From Termitomyces sp. T153 (lineage: Eukaryota > Basidiomycota > Agaricomycetes > Agaricales > Lyophyllaceae), in the NCBI GenBank assembly GCA_018296165.2, contig JACKQL020000048.1, forward strand, positions 333,865 through 397,864: 64,000 nucleotides of DNA, written 5' to 3'. The notes under the pieces are model-generated. The model was not told the DNA's origin. It was given only the letters and a program-made list of their open reading frames with translations, and did not search any database. The position numbers were made by a program, and so were the translations under genes. Shown in pieces: positions 11,131-24,042 of the stretch (within the stretch, counting starts at the first letter, position 1; every line of letters begins with the position of its first letter).

Positions 11131-13899
11131 ATCATTCTACATGAACTAATTATAACTTCCGAATTAGACCTTCAAGGACTGTCTGGCTTTTACTTTCGAC
11201 CCTTCGATGATGATACTTGTTTTTACAAAACCAATGTTAGAAGCTCAAGTCGCGACGATCACGCGTGGGCACGAGAGAGGAGACGTGAGTGGAATACTCA
11301 GGGAAATCCACTTCGACGTCTCTGCTCCGGATGAGTTGTCAGATCAATGAAGGAGTCTCCACTGAGGTGATTCAGTCAATAGATTGTCGCGTACTAGCCA
11401 GAATTCGAATTAGTAATTTGAATGTAGTTCATCAGCCTAACTTCAATATTAATTACTTCTTCAAAGTGAGTTTCTTGAGAAACATTGATCAGAAAATATT
11501 ATATGATTTATAACATGTTTTTCTCGACGTAAACGCGAGTTCCAAGGGTAAGGAGCATCTTCTGAGGCCTCTGCGTGGCCAAGCATTCATACCCACAGAT
11601 CATCAAGAACTCCAACAGCCGTGTTCGGCTCAGTGCCATTGTTTGCTGGATGCCGAGTCAGGAACAGTAAGACCTGAGGTTTCATTTCAGTCGTTCTTGC
11701 ATGCAACGGTTTTGTATTTCCTCTTCTGTACAATGGTCTTGCACTCTTACCACTAGTATTGTCAGGAGAGTGTAGAATCGCTCGTTCATCGCTTTCCAAC
11801 AATCTGATACCCTCCACAGAGTAGTCACTGTTTTTATTCAGTTCAATTCTTTATGCATCACTACTCTAATATTAAAGTAAGGTTCATCTACAGTTGTCAC
11901 TCAATGAGTCTCTATTTCATCACCCACTGCAGATCTCAGTACTAGATTTTTATTTGCTTAATCATATTTTTCATCATGCACTAATACTCCTTACCTCGTC
12001 ATTGAACTCTGTTCTTCATGACCCAACATGCAGAGAGTCCTCAGAACGTTGACTCCCAATCACAGCTTGAGCACAATGCACATCTTTCAAGAGAACCTGA
12101 TGATGTCAATCACAAGACCTGTTATGCCTAGTGTTCCAGGGGATCTGAGAGCAGGGGTCCCTAATTGGGGGGATTGTGTTGGGTCAGGGTACTAGCTTAG
12201 GGGGGCAGGGGTCTACTCCAGGGTCACTTAGTGATCAGGTTGGACTATAGGTCTCTGCCTCTGGGAAAGTTCCTTAGAATATGTGCCATACAAGGGGGAT
12301 GATGAGAATCAGCTGGCAGTGGACAATTTTCCTGCCCCTGTCCTCCCCTCCCATAAACTTCTGCTGTGCACTGCCATCAAACCTTAATGGCTGGTTTCCT
12401 GGCCATCATTGACTGGCTTTGGGCTTATTTTTCATTGGTTTCAAGCAATAGTTCATACTTTTCTGAGGTGTACCCTACATCTACAGTTTTTGATATTTTA
12501 TTGGCTCACAATTTTCAGCCTATTTTGGTTGTATCATATATATTTCATTCTTTTTCCTCTGCTTGTCTTGTTCTCAAGACCAGCATATCAAAACACAGCA
12601 GATACAAGATATCAGTAAATCAGCAACTGAGTGCAACATCAAGCATAGAGCATAAAGGGGTGGGCACATGGAGTCAATCCAGGTATCAAGATGGTCCTGG
12701 AAATGAGGGAAAGAATGTGCAAAAAGAACTGAGGTGAACCAAGCACTCCTTCTCAAGATATGACCCAATGGCCCCCGATGACATCCACCTCTCCTGCTCA
12801 AACACATCTCAACCAGCATTAAACCTTCTCAATTCCTTCCAACAAGGAAAGAACCTTCAATAGCAGAAAAAAAGGTTCCAAAGCAGTCCAGAAATAGGTC
12901 CAGAAGTCAAAGGAAAGCAGATATATGAGTAAACAGCCAGCTCCACTGTAACAGTTGGTTGTGGGTAAGCCTCAGTCCCCAGTCCCAAGTGCATATGACC
13001 CAATGCTGTAGTGGAAAGGGTGACTGCACACAATGGTAAGAACAAAGACTCTAGGGGATGGCTGTGCTACTAAGTCCAAAATTAGGTCAGAGGGCCCAGT
13101 CCATTGTAACACTCCAATGAATTTGTGTTGTCCTTAGTAGAAGAGATATGGCATATACTATTTGTCAGATCCTCCAGGTTCAGTCAACCCTTCATAAAGT
13201 ATTACTTGCATTCCAAGTAATCTACCAGGGCCCCACTGCTCATCAATTGTACTATTGCCAGTGAGAGAACAATATGACAACTTACATCACCAAGGGTAAA
13301 CTAACAACCCACAAATATTACTTCAGTGCCACCCTTGAGCAAGCTGTAGCAAAGTTAAACATCCTAGATATAAAAATGATGACTAAAATATCAAAACAAA
13401 ACAAGTTCTTCAGATATGTGCTCACTCTATGATTGCAAAACAAGGGTTGTCTGCACCCTCAAGTCCGCAGCTATCTTCTAAAAAATGGCAACATTACTAA
13501 CAATCACACTTGGCTGCGAAGGAGAATCTCATCGCGGATCAATCTATTGGAAGTTTGGCATGGCTGACTGATGGTACTATTCCTGCCCAGTAGTGCATGA
13601 CACCAGGAAGAAAAAGTGAGCATGGACTATGTCGGCACGAGCAGTCAACTTCTGTCTAATTTACGAGGCTCCCCGCTCTGAACGATCAAGCGAACAAACC
13701 AGGACAACAAATAGTTCTTTGCTTGCGCTCGCGATCGGGTGGTACCGAACAACCAGACCACAATACCAAGATACCTCAGACACCGTCACTCATGGACAGT
13801 ATGGTCAAACTTTGCTTATTGATAGATTACATCTACATGATACAACATTGCGTTTCAAATTCAATAGCAGATCGATACCTTACTCTGTGACTTCTCCTA
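11131..13899. other. Intergenic DNA with a nearly CpG-free patch
   Basis: No gene is recognisable. From about 12048 to 13465 I find only one CpG (near 12777), against ordinary density on both sides. The patch has no readable protein motif; composition suggests an old transposon fragment between the P450 and the GH15 gene. Confidence 0.5.
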
Positions 13900-16800
13900 C
13901 TAGTCGTGCCGCTTGACTTTTTCTAGCGTCCTCGAGAGATTGTATGCCGCAGATATGAGTGTGACGTGGCTATATAGAGGTCAGTAAATGCCAGCACTAC
14001 TTAAAAAGATGCGAAATCATCATACGTGAATCCTTGCACCGCATTACCCAGACTACCTATCTTGTCAGACTTTCGAAGTAGACAAGTAAGAGAGAACATA
14101 CGCTTCACCCGCATCCGAAATCTCTTCCGTACAAAGCCCAACATGGTTGAGGTACATCAAAAAGTCCTGTATTCAACCCTTCATCAGCGACATGCTCTTA
14201 CCCTCTCTAACAACCAACCCACCTCGAACATCGACACAGAACGCGCGAGAAGTGCCTTATCGTACTCACCAGCGCGAGTTAGCGCTTCGACGCACCTATG
14301 TCCCAAAGCCCAAATCAGGATACGATGGCGAAATGATGAATGACAAAAACGAACGCACCAGAGCGTACAAAGACAGAATGTCCCCTCTTCCCCACCAACA
14401 CCGTCTTCTGATTTGGTCACGTCGTACCGATAGACGAGGTTCTATGCGCCCAGCCAGACTCGAATGTTATACAAGAACAGGGGAAACCAAAGACGTACGT
14501 TAGAAGTCAACCCTCCTCTCTCGGGAGACTTCAAAATCTGTTTCAACGAGCTGATGAACCGCGGGTCGGACTACACACGTATCCCATCAGCTCTCAGTAG
14601 ACTGTAAGGTACAACAGAGAAAAATGGAACAAAGAAAGACAGAAAATGTGAAAGAAAGATGGAAGGAAAAAGATAACCGGAAAAAACGACCACCCGAGCT
14701 CACCCCGTGCATGAAAAACACAAGCGGCATGATCAATACCGCAGAATCAAGAACATCCGTATCCTCATAGCTCTGCCCAAAGAACTGGCCCTCTCTGTTC
14801 CACGCCTTGTTCATGATCTCTTCATACAGCTCGTCGCGCGCGGCGAGCCAGCGGGCGCGATTTGGGCATGGGAGGGAGCGTTTGTCGGCGAGGCGAAGAC
14901 CTTTGGGGGTGGGTTGTGAGGGTGCGAGGGGTGGCAGGGGAGGGGAGGAGAGCGAGAAGGGAGTCAGTGGGAAAGGGGAGAGCTAGAAAGAGAAGGCACA
15001 CCTCGGTCAATAGCGACCCTTTGATAATGCAGGTTCAGGCATGAGTTGGATCGTGATGGGGGAAGGAAGCGTACCATAACATGATCTAAAAGGTATCAGT
15101 AAAGCCAGGTATTTTGCGAAGCACACTTACCAACCTTGGAATAAGTGAAATGTCTCTTCTTGTTTCGGACTTCCCTATCACGGTAAAATTGATATTGAGT
15201 TTAGAAACGTGTTTTGGGTGCACAAGTACACTCACCATATCGACCTACCGGCATCGAGGAATGAATGAGCTCAAACCTAAAATGTGCTCGCTACTCACAA
15301 GTCCGGCTCTTTATAATTCGCCACCACGTCTATGATGAGCCGTCAGCCCTGTCTACCTACAAATGATATTGCATTGAACGCTTACAATCCACTCTACAAA
15401 CAAATATCACGCCATCACTCTCTCATTCAACGGAATTCAAAGACAGACATAGACTCACAATTCACGAACGAGAACCCTGCACACACAAGCATCAGCGCCT
15501 AGCATATATTGGGGTATTCAGGCGCAGACGCACCAATCATCATAGCTCTATACATCAGAATGACGGGTTGATTGTGATGAGATAACGGGAGTGAACTTAC
15601 GAGCGGTTTTCCGAACTGAAGCAGAAACATTATTTGTTGTGAATAAATGTAGATATTACTGGAGCTCGAACACATGCACAGACGAACCTTTTGTCCAAGG
15701 TAGATACAATCCATCCTACGTGGCATCGTATATTGTGAACCATTATCTGAGTTAGTAAAAAAAAAGGGAGGGACGTACAATTCTCCATATATATCCTATA
15801 TATGATCCAGCCGAATAACAAGTGTCAGCGGGTTAGTTTGAAGGGGAAAGAGAAGGAGAGGGAAGAAGATACAAAAGAGGAGACACAGACCAATTGCACA
15901 TGATCAGCCGCCCCATTCCCAATACGAACGGGTTTAGACCCTTTATGACCATCGAGGTGTAGTAGTTCTATTTCCTCTAAATCCTTTCCGCCTGTTCGCG
16001 TGAATCCCAGAGATAGGCAAGTCAGTACATATTATATTGGGATATCAAAGGGAAGATGGAAGTTCAGGGACTATACTCACCGTGTATGGTATACATAATC
16101 TGCAAACTTCCGTCCGGGTTTTTGTGGCGCAGGCGCTCGAATATAAATTCCATGTATGCTGTTTAAAGGCGGGTAAAGTAAGTGCATGTATGCAGGCAAA
16201 AGACTGAGATGAAGACCAACCATTAGCTTCCTGTGTAAATCCAAGCCGAATGAGTGCATAGAGTGTGAATGATGAGTCGCGGATCCAGGAAGCGCTATTC
16301 GATGAGTGGCAATGGTGAGGATTGGGTTTTGGCTGGTATTAATGCACATACCGGTAATCCCTATAACGAATCGACGTTGTTAGGTATTATATGAAAATGG
16401 GAGTGGAACTGATGAGAAGATACTCACCAATTGCGCGTCCCGCCAATAAACTCGGGAAGGGAGAACGTCGGGCTGGCGACCACAGCACCTACTCACGATG
16501 AGCCCGAGAAGACGATCTAGGCTGAGCAGACAAACCCACCAGTCGGCTCATAAATCAATAGCTTGAGTGCAAGCGCACTGCGATGCACAGCTTCCTTCCA
16601 TGAACCCGTGTATGTCGACTGGCGTATCCATTCGTACCAATAGCGGTTCGTGATCTATCACCAGGTCGGTCAATGGCATCATCACCACAAAGCAAAACCA
16701 AAAACAAACTGTGAGCAAACTATGTAAAAGCTCCTTTGTCAGGAACAGATCGTGAACCGTGCGCGGTTTGACTCCAAGCGGGCCTAGTAGCGTCAACTTC

Positions 16801-17762
16801 CTCTCCAGCTCAGCTTTCGTTCCCGTCCTTGTAGCACTCGCCGTCATTGGTGCCTCATGCTCGGGCGGCGTGCGCAAGACGAAGGTCACGGCCTGTCCCT
16901 CAGAAAGCTGTATCGCAGAGTATGCAGCAAGACCTTTGTGTCCTTTAGACGTCAGATCGAGCGTGCCGAGCTCGATGGACGGAACGCACGCTGCGTCTAA
17001 TGTGCTTTCGGTTATATAACGGAGGTCTAGGACAAAGCCTGAGCTGCTCGTAAAGACGACTTTGTTCTGATAGTTCTGTGTCGGCGTGCCTGGCTGTAGA
17101 TCAAGAGGAGGTATAGAAGTGTCTGGTACAATCTCGGTGGAATGGGTGTCCTGCGCGTAGTTGAACGCAGGCGCGCACTGCATCATGAGGGGCATAGTGC
17201 CACGGATGCATTCGACGCGGCGGATGAGCCACGGAAGGAGCGGTTTTGTGGCGGAGGCAGACGAGCTTGGACGAGGAAGGAAGTCAGTTATGCTCGCGAC
17301 ACCCAGTTCGTTCATGAATTTTGTTTGCAGGACCTGCGCAGACAAACGTGATTTCTTATAACAATTAGAATAGACAGGTATACATACATTAGAACTTGGC
17401 AAATAATTCTGCTTCACCGTGAACGGGACAGTAGGCATGATCGAAAAATGTCCTCCCTTATCCTTGTCGAGTATCCGCGCGAACACAGACGGGGAGTCGA
17501 AATTTGGTACACAGTAACTCTCGACTTTCCCCCGATGGGCGTAGGTAAGCTGTCCTTTGACAGAAACATACGTGAAAGGTACTCACTGGATCCGTCAATC
17601 GAGACAAGCGCCGCAGTACGTAGGTTGCCAATTCTAAGTCACGATAATATTCACATCCATGTCAGTAATTACATTCGACCTCGACATTGAGACCATGTCT
17701 CACAAAGCATGGTCTGCGAGCGGAATATAATCTCTATCCTTGCTAGGTTGATAGTAATTCAT
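13900..17762 (-). CDS. GH15 glucoamylase/trehalase-like enzyme, 28 exons, 699 aa
   Basis: Exons from the start codon: 17762-17704, 17633-17587, 17524-17388, 17333-16710, 16654-16540, 16488-16428, 16360-16352, 16294-16221, 16158-16081, 15991-15891, 15795-15779, 15715-15688, 15615-15601, 15547-15534, 15476-15459, 15393-15386, 15329-15299, 15244-15236, 15174-15135, 15085-15075, 15018-15002, 14900-14704, 14570-14499, 14441-14359, 14295-14223, 14166-14102, 14052-14026, 13969-13900. They total 2100 nt and all phases agree. The N-terminal trehalase-like domain holds '[15 protein letters not shown]' and '[20 protein letters not shown]'. The (alpha/alpha)6 domain holds [20 protein letters not shown] (from about residue 348), '[18 protein letters not shown]' with QLDIYGE, and '[18 protein letters not shown]'. 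It probably hydrolyses an alpha-glucoside; whether trehalose or starch-type glucan cannot be said. No signal peptide is visible ([14 protein letters not shown]), so it is probably intracellular. Confidence 0.9.
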
Positions 17763-18367
17763 CACACTCCGTCGATGTGCACCAGCAAATGCGAACGCAG
17801 AGTTACAACGAAGAAAGAAGAAGGAATATGAAGGTGATAGTCGTAGACGTTGTCGAAGGTGTCCAACTCGAAGCGCTTGTCTCATTTCGGAGTTCCCCTG
17901 GACCTTTGCAGCATGCTGGCACCAGGTCAGGTATATCTATGACGACAGTCACGTGTTCTGCGCGTTTGTCGACGCGTCGGTCATGGCCGAAGATTGTCCC
18001 TGATCGAATCGATCTTATTTTGATGAACGGAATTAATCTGATTCCCTCGCAAAAATGAGGAATGGATCGTGTACTAATAATGATCTGCAGGCGTCTCTGA
18101 ATCTCTGGAATGAATTGGCGGTGTTTGAGCGACGTTAATGTCGCCTTTATGCAGAGAACTTTAAGTGAGGGAACAGATTCTCAACAGTATGTCGTAAGGA
18201 GTATTTTTGGCACACTATTAGGACACGGAGGCGCAACGTCTGTTTTATGGTTTTCGAGGATCCGTAAAGCTACGTATATAAGTGATTGTCATGACAAAAC
18301 CAGCCACGAAAACACGCTACCAATCTAGTTCTATCAGTTTTCCCTTCTGTAGTCAAATTCAAGTATG

Positions 18368-19972
18368 TTATGCATAAGGAAGAGCAAATAGATACCCATG
18401 TGCATGAGATAGATATACAACGCCATATCTATCTTCGATGGCCACCGCATAGACTTCTTTTAAGTCGATGTAACGGGGAACGTCAAGAGTACGAACATGG
18501 ATAGCTGGCGGGCTTGAGTCCCGTTGCAGGAGACATAGCTGGGGGTCTTGGTCCGCATGTTGCAAAATGAGAACTGAATATATCCCGGAATGACTTGAAG
18601 CCACCAGCCAAGGCGCAGAATAGTCATAATGGTGAGATCCGATCTTTCCCTCAATATTGATAGTCCCACCATACTTGGTACTTTGAATGTTGCGAGTACC
18701 TAACTGCTCGATAGGCCAGAAGGATGCGTAGGTAAGCCCAGCGTGGAGTTCCGGGTACACAACATGAAGAGCATGATATCCAACCCGCGATAGCTTCAGT
18801 TCTACTGTCTCTCTGTCGAATCCCCGAGTGTGATTGGACACAACCATTTGTGCGGCATGCACAATATTAGCGCCGATTTCCGTCGCGATTTCCGTCCAAC
18901 TGAGGTTTTCCTCTGAGGAGAGTTTCTCGACTGGACAGAAATGAATATCGTATGTTTCATAACCTGTATCGTCATTATTCCAGGCAGATATGATAAAAAG
19001 TCTTCTGTCAACGACTGATAAAGAAATGGACCGATCATCCTATGGAATCAAGAATCAACTCTCGAACTTCTGTATAAGATCATGACTTTACCGTCAGATA
19101 TGAAGATGTGATTGGGACATCAACGGAAAACTTTCGGGTGAAGTTGATGATATGTATGAAAGATCTCCCTTCGTCGACATCGCAGAGGAGACCGACGAGG
19201 TCCGGAGCAACAAACAAAGGTCCGTGCAGGTATTGAGATGGCGGAGTTGAATGAAAGACTTCTCGAATACTAATAGTCTTTCCTCCCTCACAGTAATCAA
19301 TGGAGATGACTTTCAATGATATTCTGAAACAAGACTAATGAGTGACAACATCTTTCGGAAGCCTTCCACACCCACGTATCCCCCCATATATCCAGATCTG
19401 CAGCTAGAACTGCAATTAAGTGGCGTCCAGAATCATCGAAATGTGCACGACGTCGGATTTTACCCACATGAATCCTTTGTAGGGGCATCTGACCTTCGCT
19501 ATCACAGACAAGAATCTGTTTATGTTCTTTGAGATACAACACGACAAGAGACGTCGCTGGGATAGCGGCAAGGATGGCTGCGGGTTCTCCATTTTCTACA
19601 TATGAATATTGAGCTGTTCTAACCGATCGCGCCATGTAAGGTTTTGCTCGGCCCCAGTTGTGTTCTAGTTTATTGGTATGACGAGCTACACGCCTAAGTT
19701 CACTGACAGTCATTTCGGAAAGATCAGTGCCGATAGGACAAGCCAAGTTTCGAATCCTCCCGGTTCGTTCCAATACATTTATCCAGAGAGACTTTGAATC
19801 CGCAAGGTGTCGGAGGGAAGAACAAGTCTTGTAGAGGTTAGTTCGCATTGGGTTTAGGGTCAAGAAAGCTCAGGAAGGTATTTACAGAAACAAAGGAAAG
19901 GACATGAGGTAGTTCAAGGTGGGAACAGATCCTGATCAAAATGTCGGGAGGAGTATCGTGAAGCATGACCAT
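18368..19972 (-). CDS. F-box protein, 4 exons, 480 aa
   Basis: A putative substrate adaptor of an SCF ubiquitin ligase. Exons: 19972-19886, 19827-19376, 19323-19092, 19039-18368, total 1443 nt with consistent phases. The F-box occupies about residues 4-50: 'LHDTPPDILIRICSHLELPH', VLSFVS, then CSSLRHLADSKSLWINVL. The long C-terminal part has repeated short hydrophobic strands (for example 'TSLVVLYLKEHKQILVCDS', 'FVAPDLVGLLCDV') that suggest a beta-propeller-like fold, as in many basidiomycete F-box proteins, but I see no clear WD motif. A second ATG two codons in (19966) is an alternative start. The gene ends 3.3 kb from the next minus-strand neighbour's stop and diverges from the FAD oxidase at 20547. 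Confidence 0.75.
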
Positions 19973-20546
19973 TGAAAGAGAAGTTGTTCGAAATGCCCGA
20001 TAATGGGCGGCCCGGCTGATATACATAAGATAAGATTAGATGTCGTGCGCACACTTCCACCGCTGCAAACCTTGTTTATTTTCGATCATTCAAGTTTAAT
20101 TGGTGGAGTGCCCTGCACTGTCTTCAGTGCTGGCCCGCTACCCTATGCCGATCCTGAAACCTGCTGTGCTCTGCCCACTCCTCGCTAATGAGCCATTACT
20201 GTAAGACACTGTTTTACTCAGATTCAAGTGCAAAATCCCAGTCCCTTGTCAATACTTCATTTCATCCTAGAGAAGACTATTTCGTTCAGGAACCGTTGCT
20301 ACTGCGAGTGCAAAATCTGATTTATGGAGAAAATGGAGAATCAGGCTGACATGACGAAGGCAAGAGTACGCATTTCGTGCTGCACCAAGAATAAGTGCAC
20401 GTGGGTGCTACTACCATCAAAACGGCGGTGATTCGGGGAGCCTCTAAGCGCGCTTCGATCAAACTTCAAACAGTGTAGCTAGTTTGTGCCATTCTCCGCG
20501 AGTTGACAACATCTCCAAATCAATCACCTTTCAGCAATTTGCAGTA
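19973..20546. promoter_or_regulatory. Shared divergent promoter region
   Basis: These 574 bp separate the start of the F-box gene (minus) from the start of the FAD oxidase gene (plus), so they must hold both promoters. I found no strong TATA box or palindrome. Confidence 0.35.
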
Positions 20547-23162
20547 ATGCAGTTCTTTCAGATACTGGCCCACATACTCCAAGGTAAGCTTCCAATTCTC
20601 CTTCTGGTTGCAATTGTTTGAGTCTAGTGATTCAACATTTCATGCTCCCCGTTAAGGACCATTGGGGCTCCAGGGGCCTTTGACAGAGTATATTACGCAC
20701 AGGTATCGGTCTTTCTCGCCCCATGGAATTCAGGATGCTTAGCTTCGCGGTGCTTTGGGCGTGTTGAGCTTGTCGAAATCAACCATAAGTACGTGGATTC
20801 CATGTTGTATATTCACCTTCCCAGATTCTCTGAACGATATTCTCCTGTCAGGTGAACCTTACAATACGTTCGATGGCCCTGGCTTTCCTGCATGCAATAA
20901 CATCCTTCGGGTCTTTCGACCCTCAACGATTGATGAGATGCAAGCAATCGTGAAAGATGCAGTTAGTAAGGGTCAGTCGATCAGAGCTAGTGGTGTATGT
21001 TTTCTGTCCTCATGACGTGTCCCATACTGACGATACCTCGATTTGAGAATGGACACATGTGGTGTGATTCTACTCGAGTAAGGGTATTCTTCGATTCCGT
21101 GCTTACGATGATCTAGACGACACTATGTGCTCTGACGACCCGAATACTATCATCATCAAGACGGATGCTGTCAATGGGATTTCCGATTTTCATCTTCAGG
21201 ATGGTATGGGTAGTGTTGTTGTTGAGGCCGGTGTCACTTTCCCCCAAATGTACGCACAATTTATAGTTCATCATTACTCTCCCCTGATTCTTCCTTCAGT
21301 GCCGAATGGCTTCACGGTCGAGGTGCTTCGTTGGGCTACACGCTTGGTAAGTCTTTCGTTGTCGAAATCCAGTTGTCTTAGATTCCTCGTCAACTAGTCA
21401 ATTGGAACATCACCATTGGTATGACTTTCATTGGTGGATTAGTATAGGATCTTCATAAGTTTGCAAGCTGGTGCTATGGCAATGGGTGCTCATCGTTCCT
21501 CGCTACGAGAAGATTCACAAGTTTCCAGTGCGGCACTCGCCTTCGATATCATCAACGGAAATGGTATCACATGTTCTAATTATCGCTAGGCATATAATGC
21601 TGAAAAATCATAGGCGATCTCGTTCATCTAGAGAAGGATCAAACTAACGATACGTGGCTGGCGGCGACCACTTCACTGGGACTCCTCGGTGTTATTGCTA
21701 GGGTGAAACTTGGTGTCCTAGCTGACTTCAAAGTTTATGCCGATCAAATTATTCTCGACGAAGACGATGTTTTGAATGGAGATATCTACGCTCAGATATC
21801 TCCATACGTAACTGCAAACTACTGGGTACGCTCATGAATTGTACATGTATTCTAACGAAGCTAACTCGTCTAGTGGTGGCCAGGTATCCAGTTTTTGTGT
21901 AAAATCAAATAGCATTGTTTCTTAACACTGCTCGTAGGTCAGAGGAAATTCCACCTGAGGACTTATGGCGTTGTTCCTGTCACACATTTAGGTAATGCGT
22001 TCCAGGTCTGTTGTTTTTCTAGTTGTAGCTAGCTGTTCAACCTGTTCAATTTTACTCATGACCTTCATTACAAGTCAACATTTTCGGTCACGAATACAGA
22101 AGCGGCTCTCGCTCTTCATCTCTTGAACAGCGGACAGAACACGAGTCTCCCTAACTTTGTGACTGAACGTGTTTTCTTCGGCCTTTGGAGCGCTCCAAAC
22201 TTCCATGGTACGTTTGTGAAAGTTATACGTGCTGAATTTATGCGTTCTCAACAAATCTCCAGATAAACGTACCAACTTGCCTCTCTTCTCATGGCCTGTG
22301 CACGGCTACGCTTACGACGTTCTGATCGGTGGATTATACCCAAATTTGAAACCGGAGTGGGATTATGGGCTCAGGGCGAAAACACTTGAATTTGCGGTTC
22401 CAGTCACTCAAGCTAACGCATTGCTTAAACGCGTACGAGAACTCTTCGATCAAGCAGCGGCTGACGGCAGGGCAGTGACTTCGACGTACCGCAGGTCAGA
22501 TTCGCGAGACTTCATGTTTCTGCCACGATTCTGACACTTCTTGTCAGTGGGATCAATATCAAGGTTGGCAGATGTCCTCATTTCGCTGGTTTTGGCAATT
22601 AATCTAGGCTGTAGTTCGGCAAACCCTTTGATAGTTTCTTGGGTCAGACCACAGAAAGAATGGGAATTAGGACTGCTGACTGGTCCAAGGTAAGCTTTCG
22701 CTTTATGATAGGGAACTGACCACTCGACCAAAATGTCCAGGGAGCCATTATGTTCGATTTTCCATCTTTTTTACCAACTACGGGGGACCACCATCGTTAT
22801 AACGAAGAATGGTGATCTCCATCAGCTTATCACAGCTCACTCAATATTTAAAAATCTATCAGGTACGGGACGCTCACAAAGACGTTGATCGATGAGGTCT
22901 GTTATTGGTGCGAGGCGGCTAACTGCATGTTCCTGATATCAACTTTCAGTTCCCTGTCCGACCTCATTGGACAAAGAACACCAGGGAAATATTTAGACAG
23001 GCAGTGAAGAACTTGGATCAAGATGTGCGTCTATCCTAACTCGAGTAAAACCCCTTGCTCACGTTTCTTCAGAGCCTACAAAGGTTTGCCCAGGTCAGGG
23101 AACAATTTGATCCTAAGAAGACATTCAAAAGCATTGTGGGAGAGATCGTTGGCGTTGTATAG
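20547..23162 (+). CDS. FAD-linked lactone-oxidase-like enzyme, 20 exons, 533 aa
   Basis: Exons: 20547-20583, 20657-20702, 20769-20788, 20825-20994, 21048-21063, 21117-21249, 21300-21346, 21398-21418, 21468-21563, 21614-21825, 21874-21883, 21938-22005, 22075-22207, 22263-22494, 22548-22563, 22615-22689, 22741-22811, 22863-22896, 22950-23024, 23073-23162; 1602 nt, all phases agree. The FAD_binding_4 domain has 'VFRPSTIDEMQAIVKDA', GNGHMWY (His94 of the G-x-G-H motif, candidate covalent flavin site) and 'AGAMAMGAHRSSLRED'. The C-terminal half matches the D-arabinono-1,4-lactone oxidase type: VRPHWTKNTREIF, REQFDPKKTFKSIVGEI. It oxidises a sugar lactone or a related alcohol using oxygen, by family inference; substrate unknown. 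The N-terminus (MQFFQILAHIL) is weakly hydrophobic and may be a short signal. Exons of 10 and 16 nt are notable. Confidence 0.85.
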
Positions 23163-23343
23163 AAGCTTTTATAGCATCCGATGTCTCATTATTGTAGAAA
23201 TCACTCGTCATATTGTGTACACGGCGAATCGCATTTTCCTCTTCATTGCGTCGACGACGCGATCAAACCCAAATATAGTTATCGGCTTGTGTGGTCATGC
23301 TTGTCAAGGTGTTCGGAAATCCTTGATTCCCCTACTCTATACT

Positions 23344-24042
23344 ATGATCAGGTTTATTCTCGTCCAGGTGAATTCTTCAACCATGACGTTACTACTCTCC
23401 AGCAAGTTCTAAGTATGCCTATAGAACCGTCAAGGCAAGACCAGGCTATCAAAATGGTATGTACCATATGATGATGATGAAAAAGTACAGTTCAAATCCA
23501 TATCTAGTCTTCTCGTGAAAGCCTGTTTGACTGTTCTGCCAGGTTCGCCTTCGCGGAGAAGTGCATCGACTAGTAGCGCCACGGGACCAGAAATATCAAT
23601 CAAACTTCGTTGAGGTACCCTTTCAATTGATCAAAGACGTGTACATCCTGACCAACCAAAACTCAGTTCCGTAATTATAAGATTGTATACCGGCGCTACG
23701 CAGGACTCTTCTTCTGCCTCTGCGTAGATGCTAATGATAACGAGCTTGCATACCTCGAAGCTATTCACCTCTTCGTTGAGATCTTGGGTGAGTTCAAACT
23801 GCTCGATTACGTCATTCAACTATTCACTCCACTGTAGATTCATTCTTTGACAATGTTTGCGAGCTTGATTTGGTATTCAACTTTTACAAAGTGTGTATCC
23901 CTGGCTATTGTAGCATCTCCCCTTCCTCGATCCTTCTTAGGTCTATGCCATTCTCGATGAAATATTTCTTGCTGGGGAGATTGAAGAGACGAGTAAAGAT
24001 GTGGTGTTGTCACGACTAGAAGAGCTGGAAAAACTTGAGTGA
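23344..24042 (+). CDS. APS2: AP-2 adaptor complex sigma subunit, 6 exons, 143 aa
   Basis: The small subunit of the clathrin AP-2 complex, which selects cargo at the plasma membrane during endocytosis. Exons: 23344-23367, 23425-23484, 23543-23614, 23667-23787, 23838-23890, 23941-24042; 432 nt in phase. The product begins [20 protein letters not shown] and contains '[20 protein letters not shown]', '[20 protein letters not shown]', [19 protein letters not shown] and '[18 protein letters not shown]'. Length equals the family's usual 142-143 residues. The NRQGK start and NFVEFRNYK stretch favour AP-2 over AP-1 sigma. It starts 182 bp after the stop of the FAD oxidase, same strand. A housekeeping gene, apparently intact. 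Confidence 0.93.
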
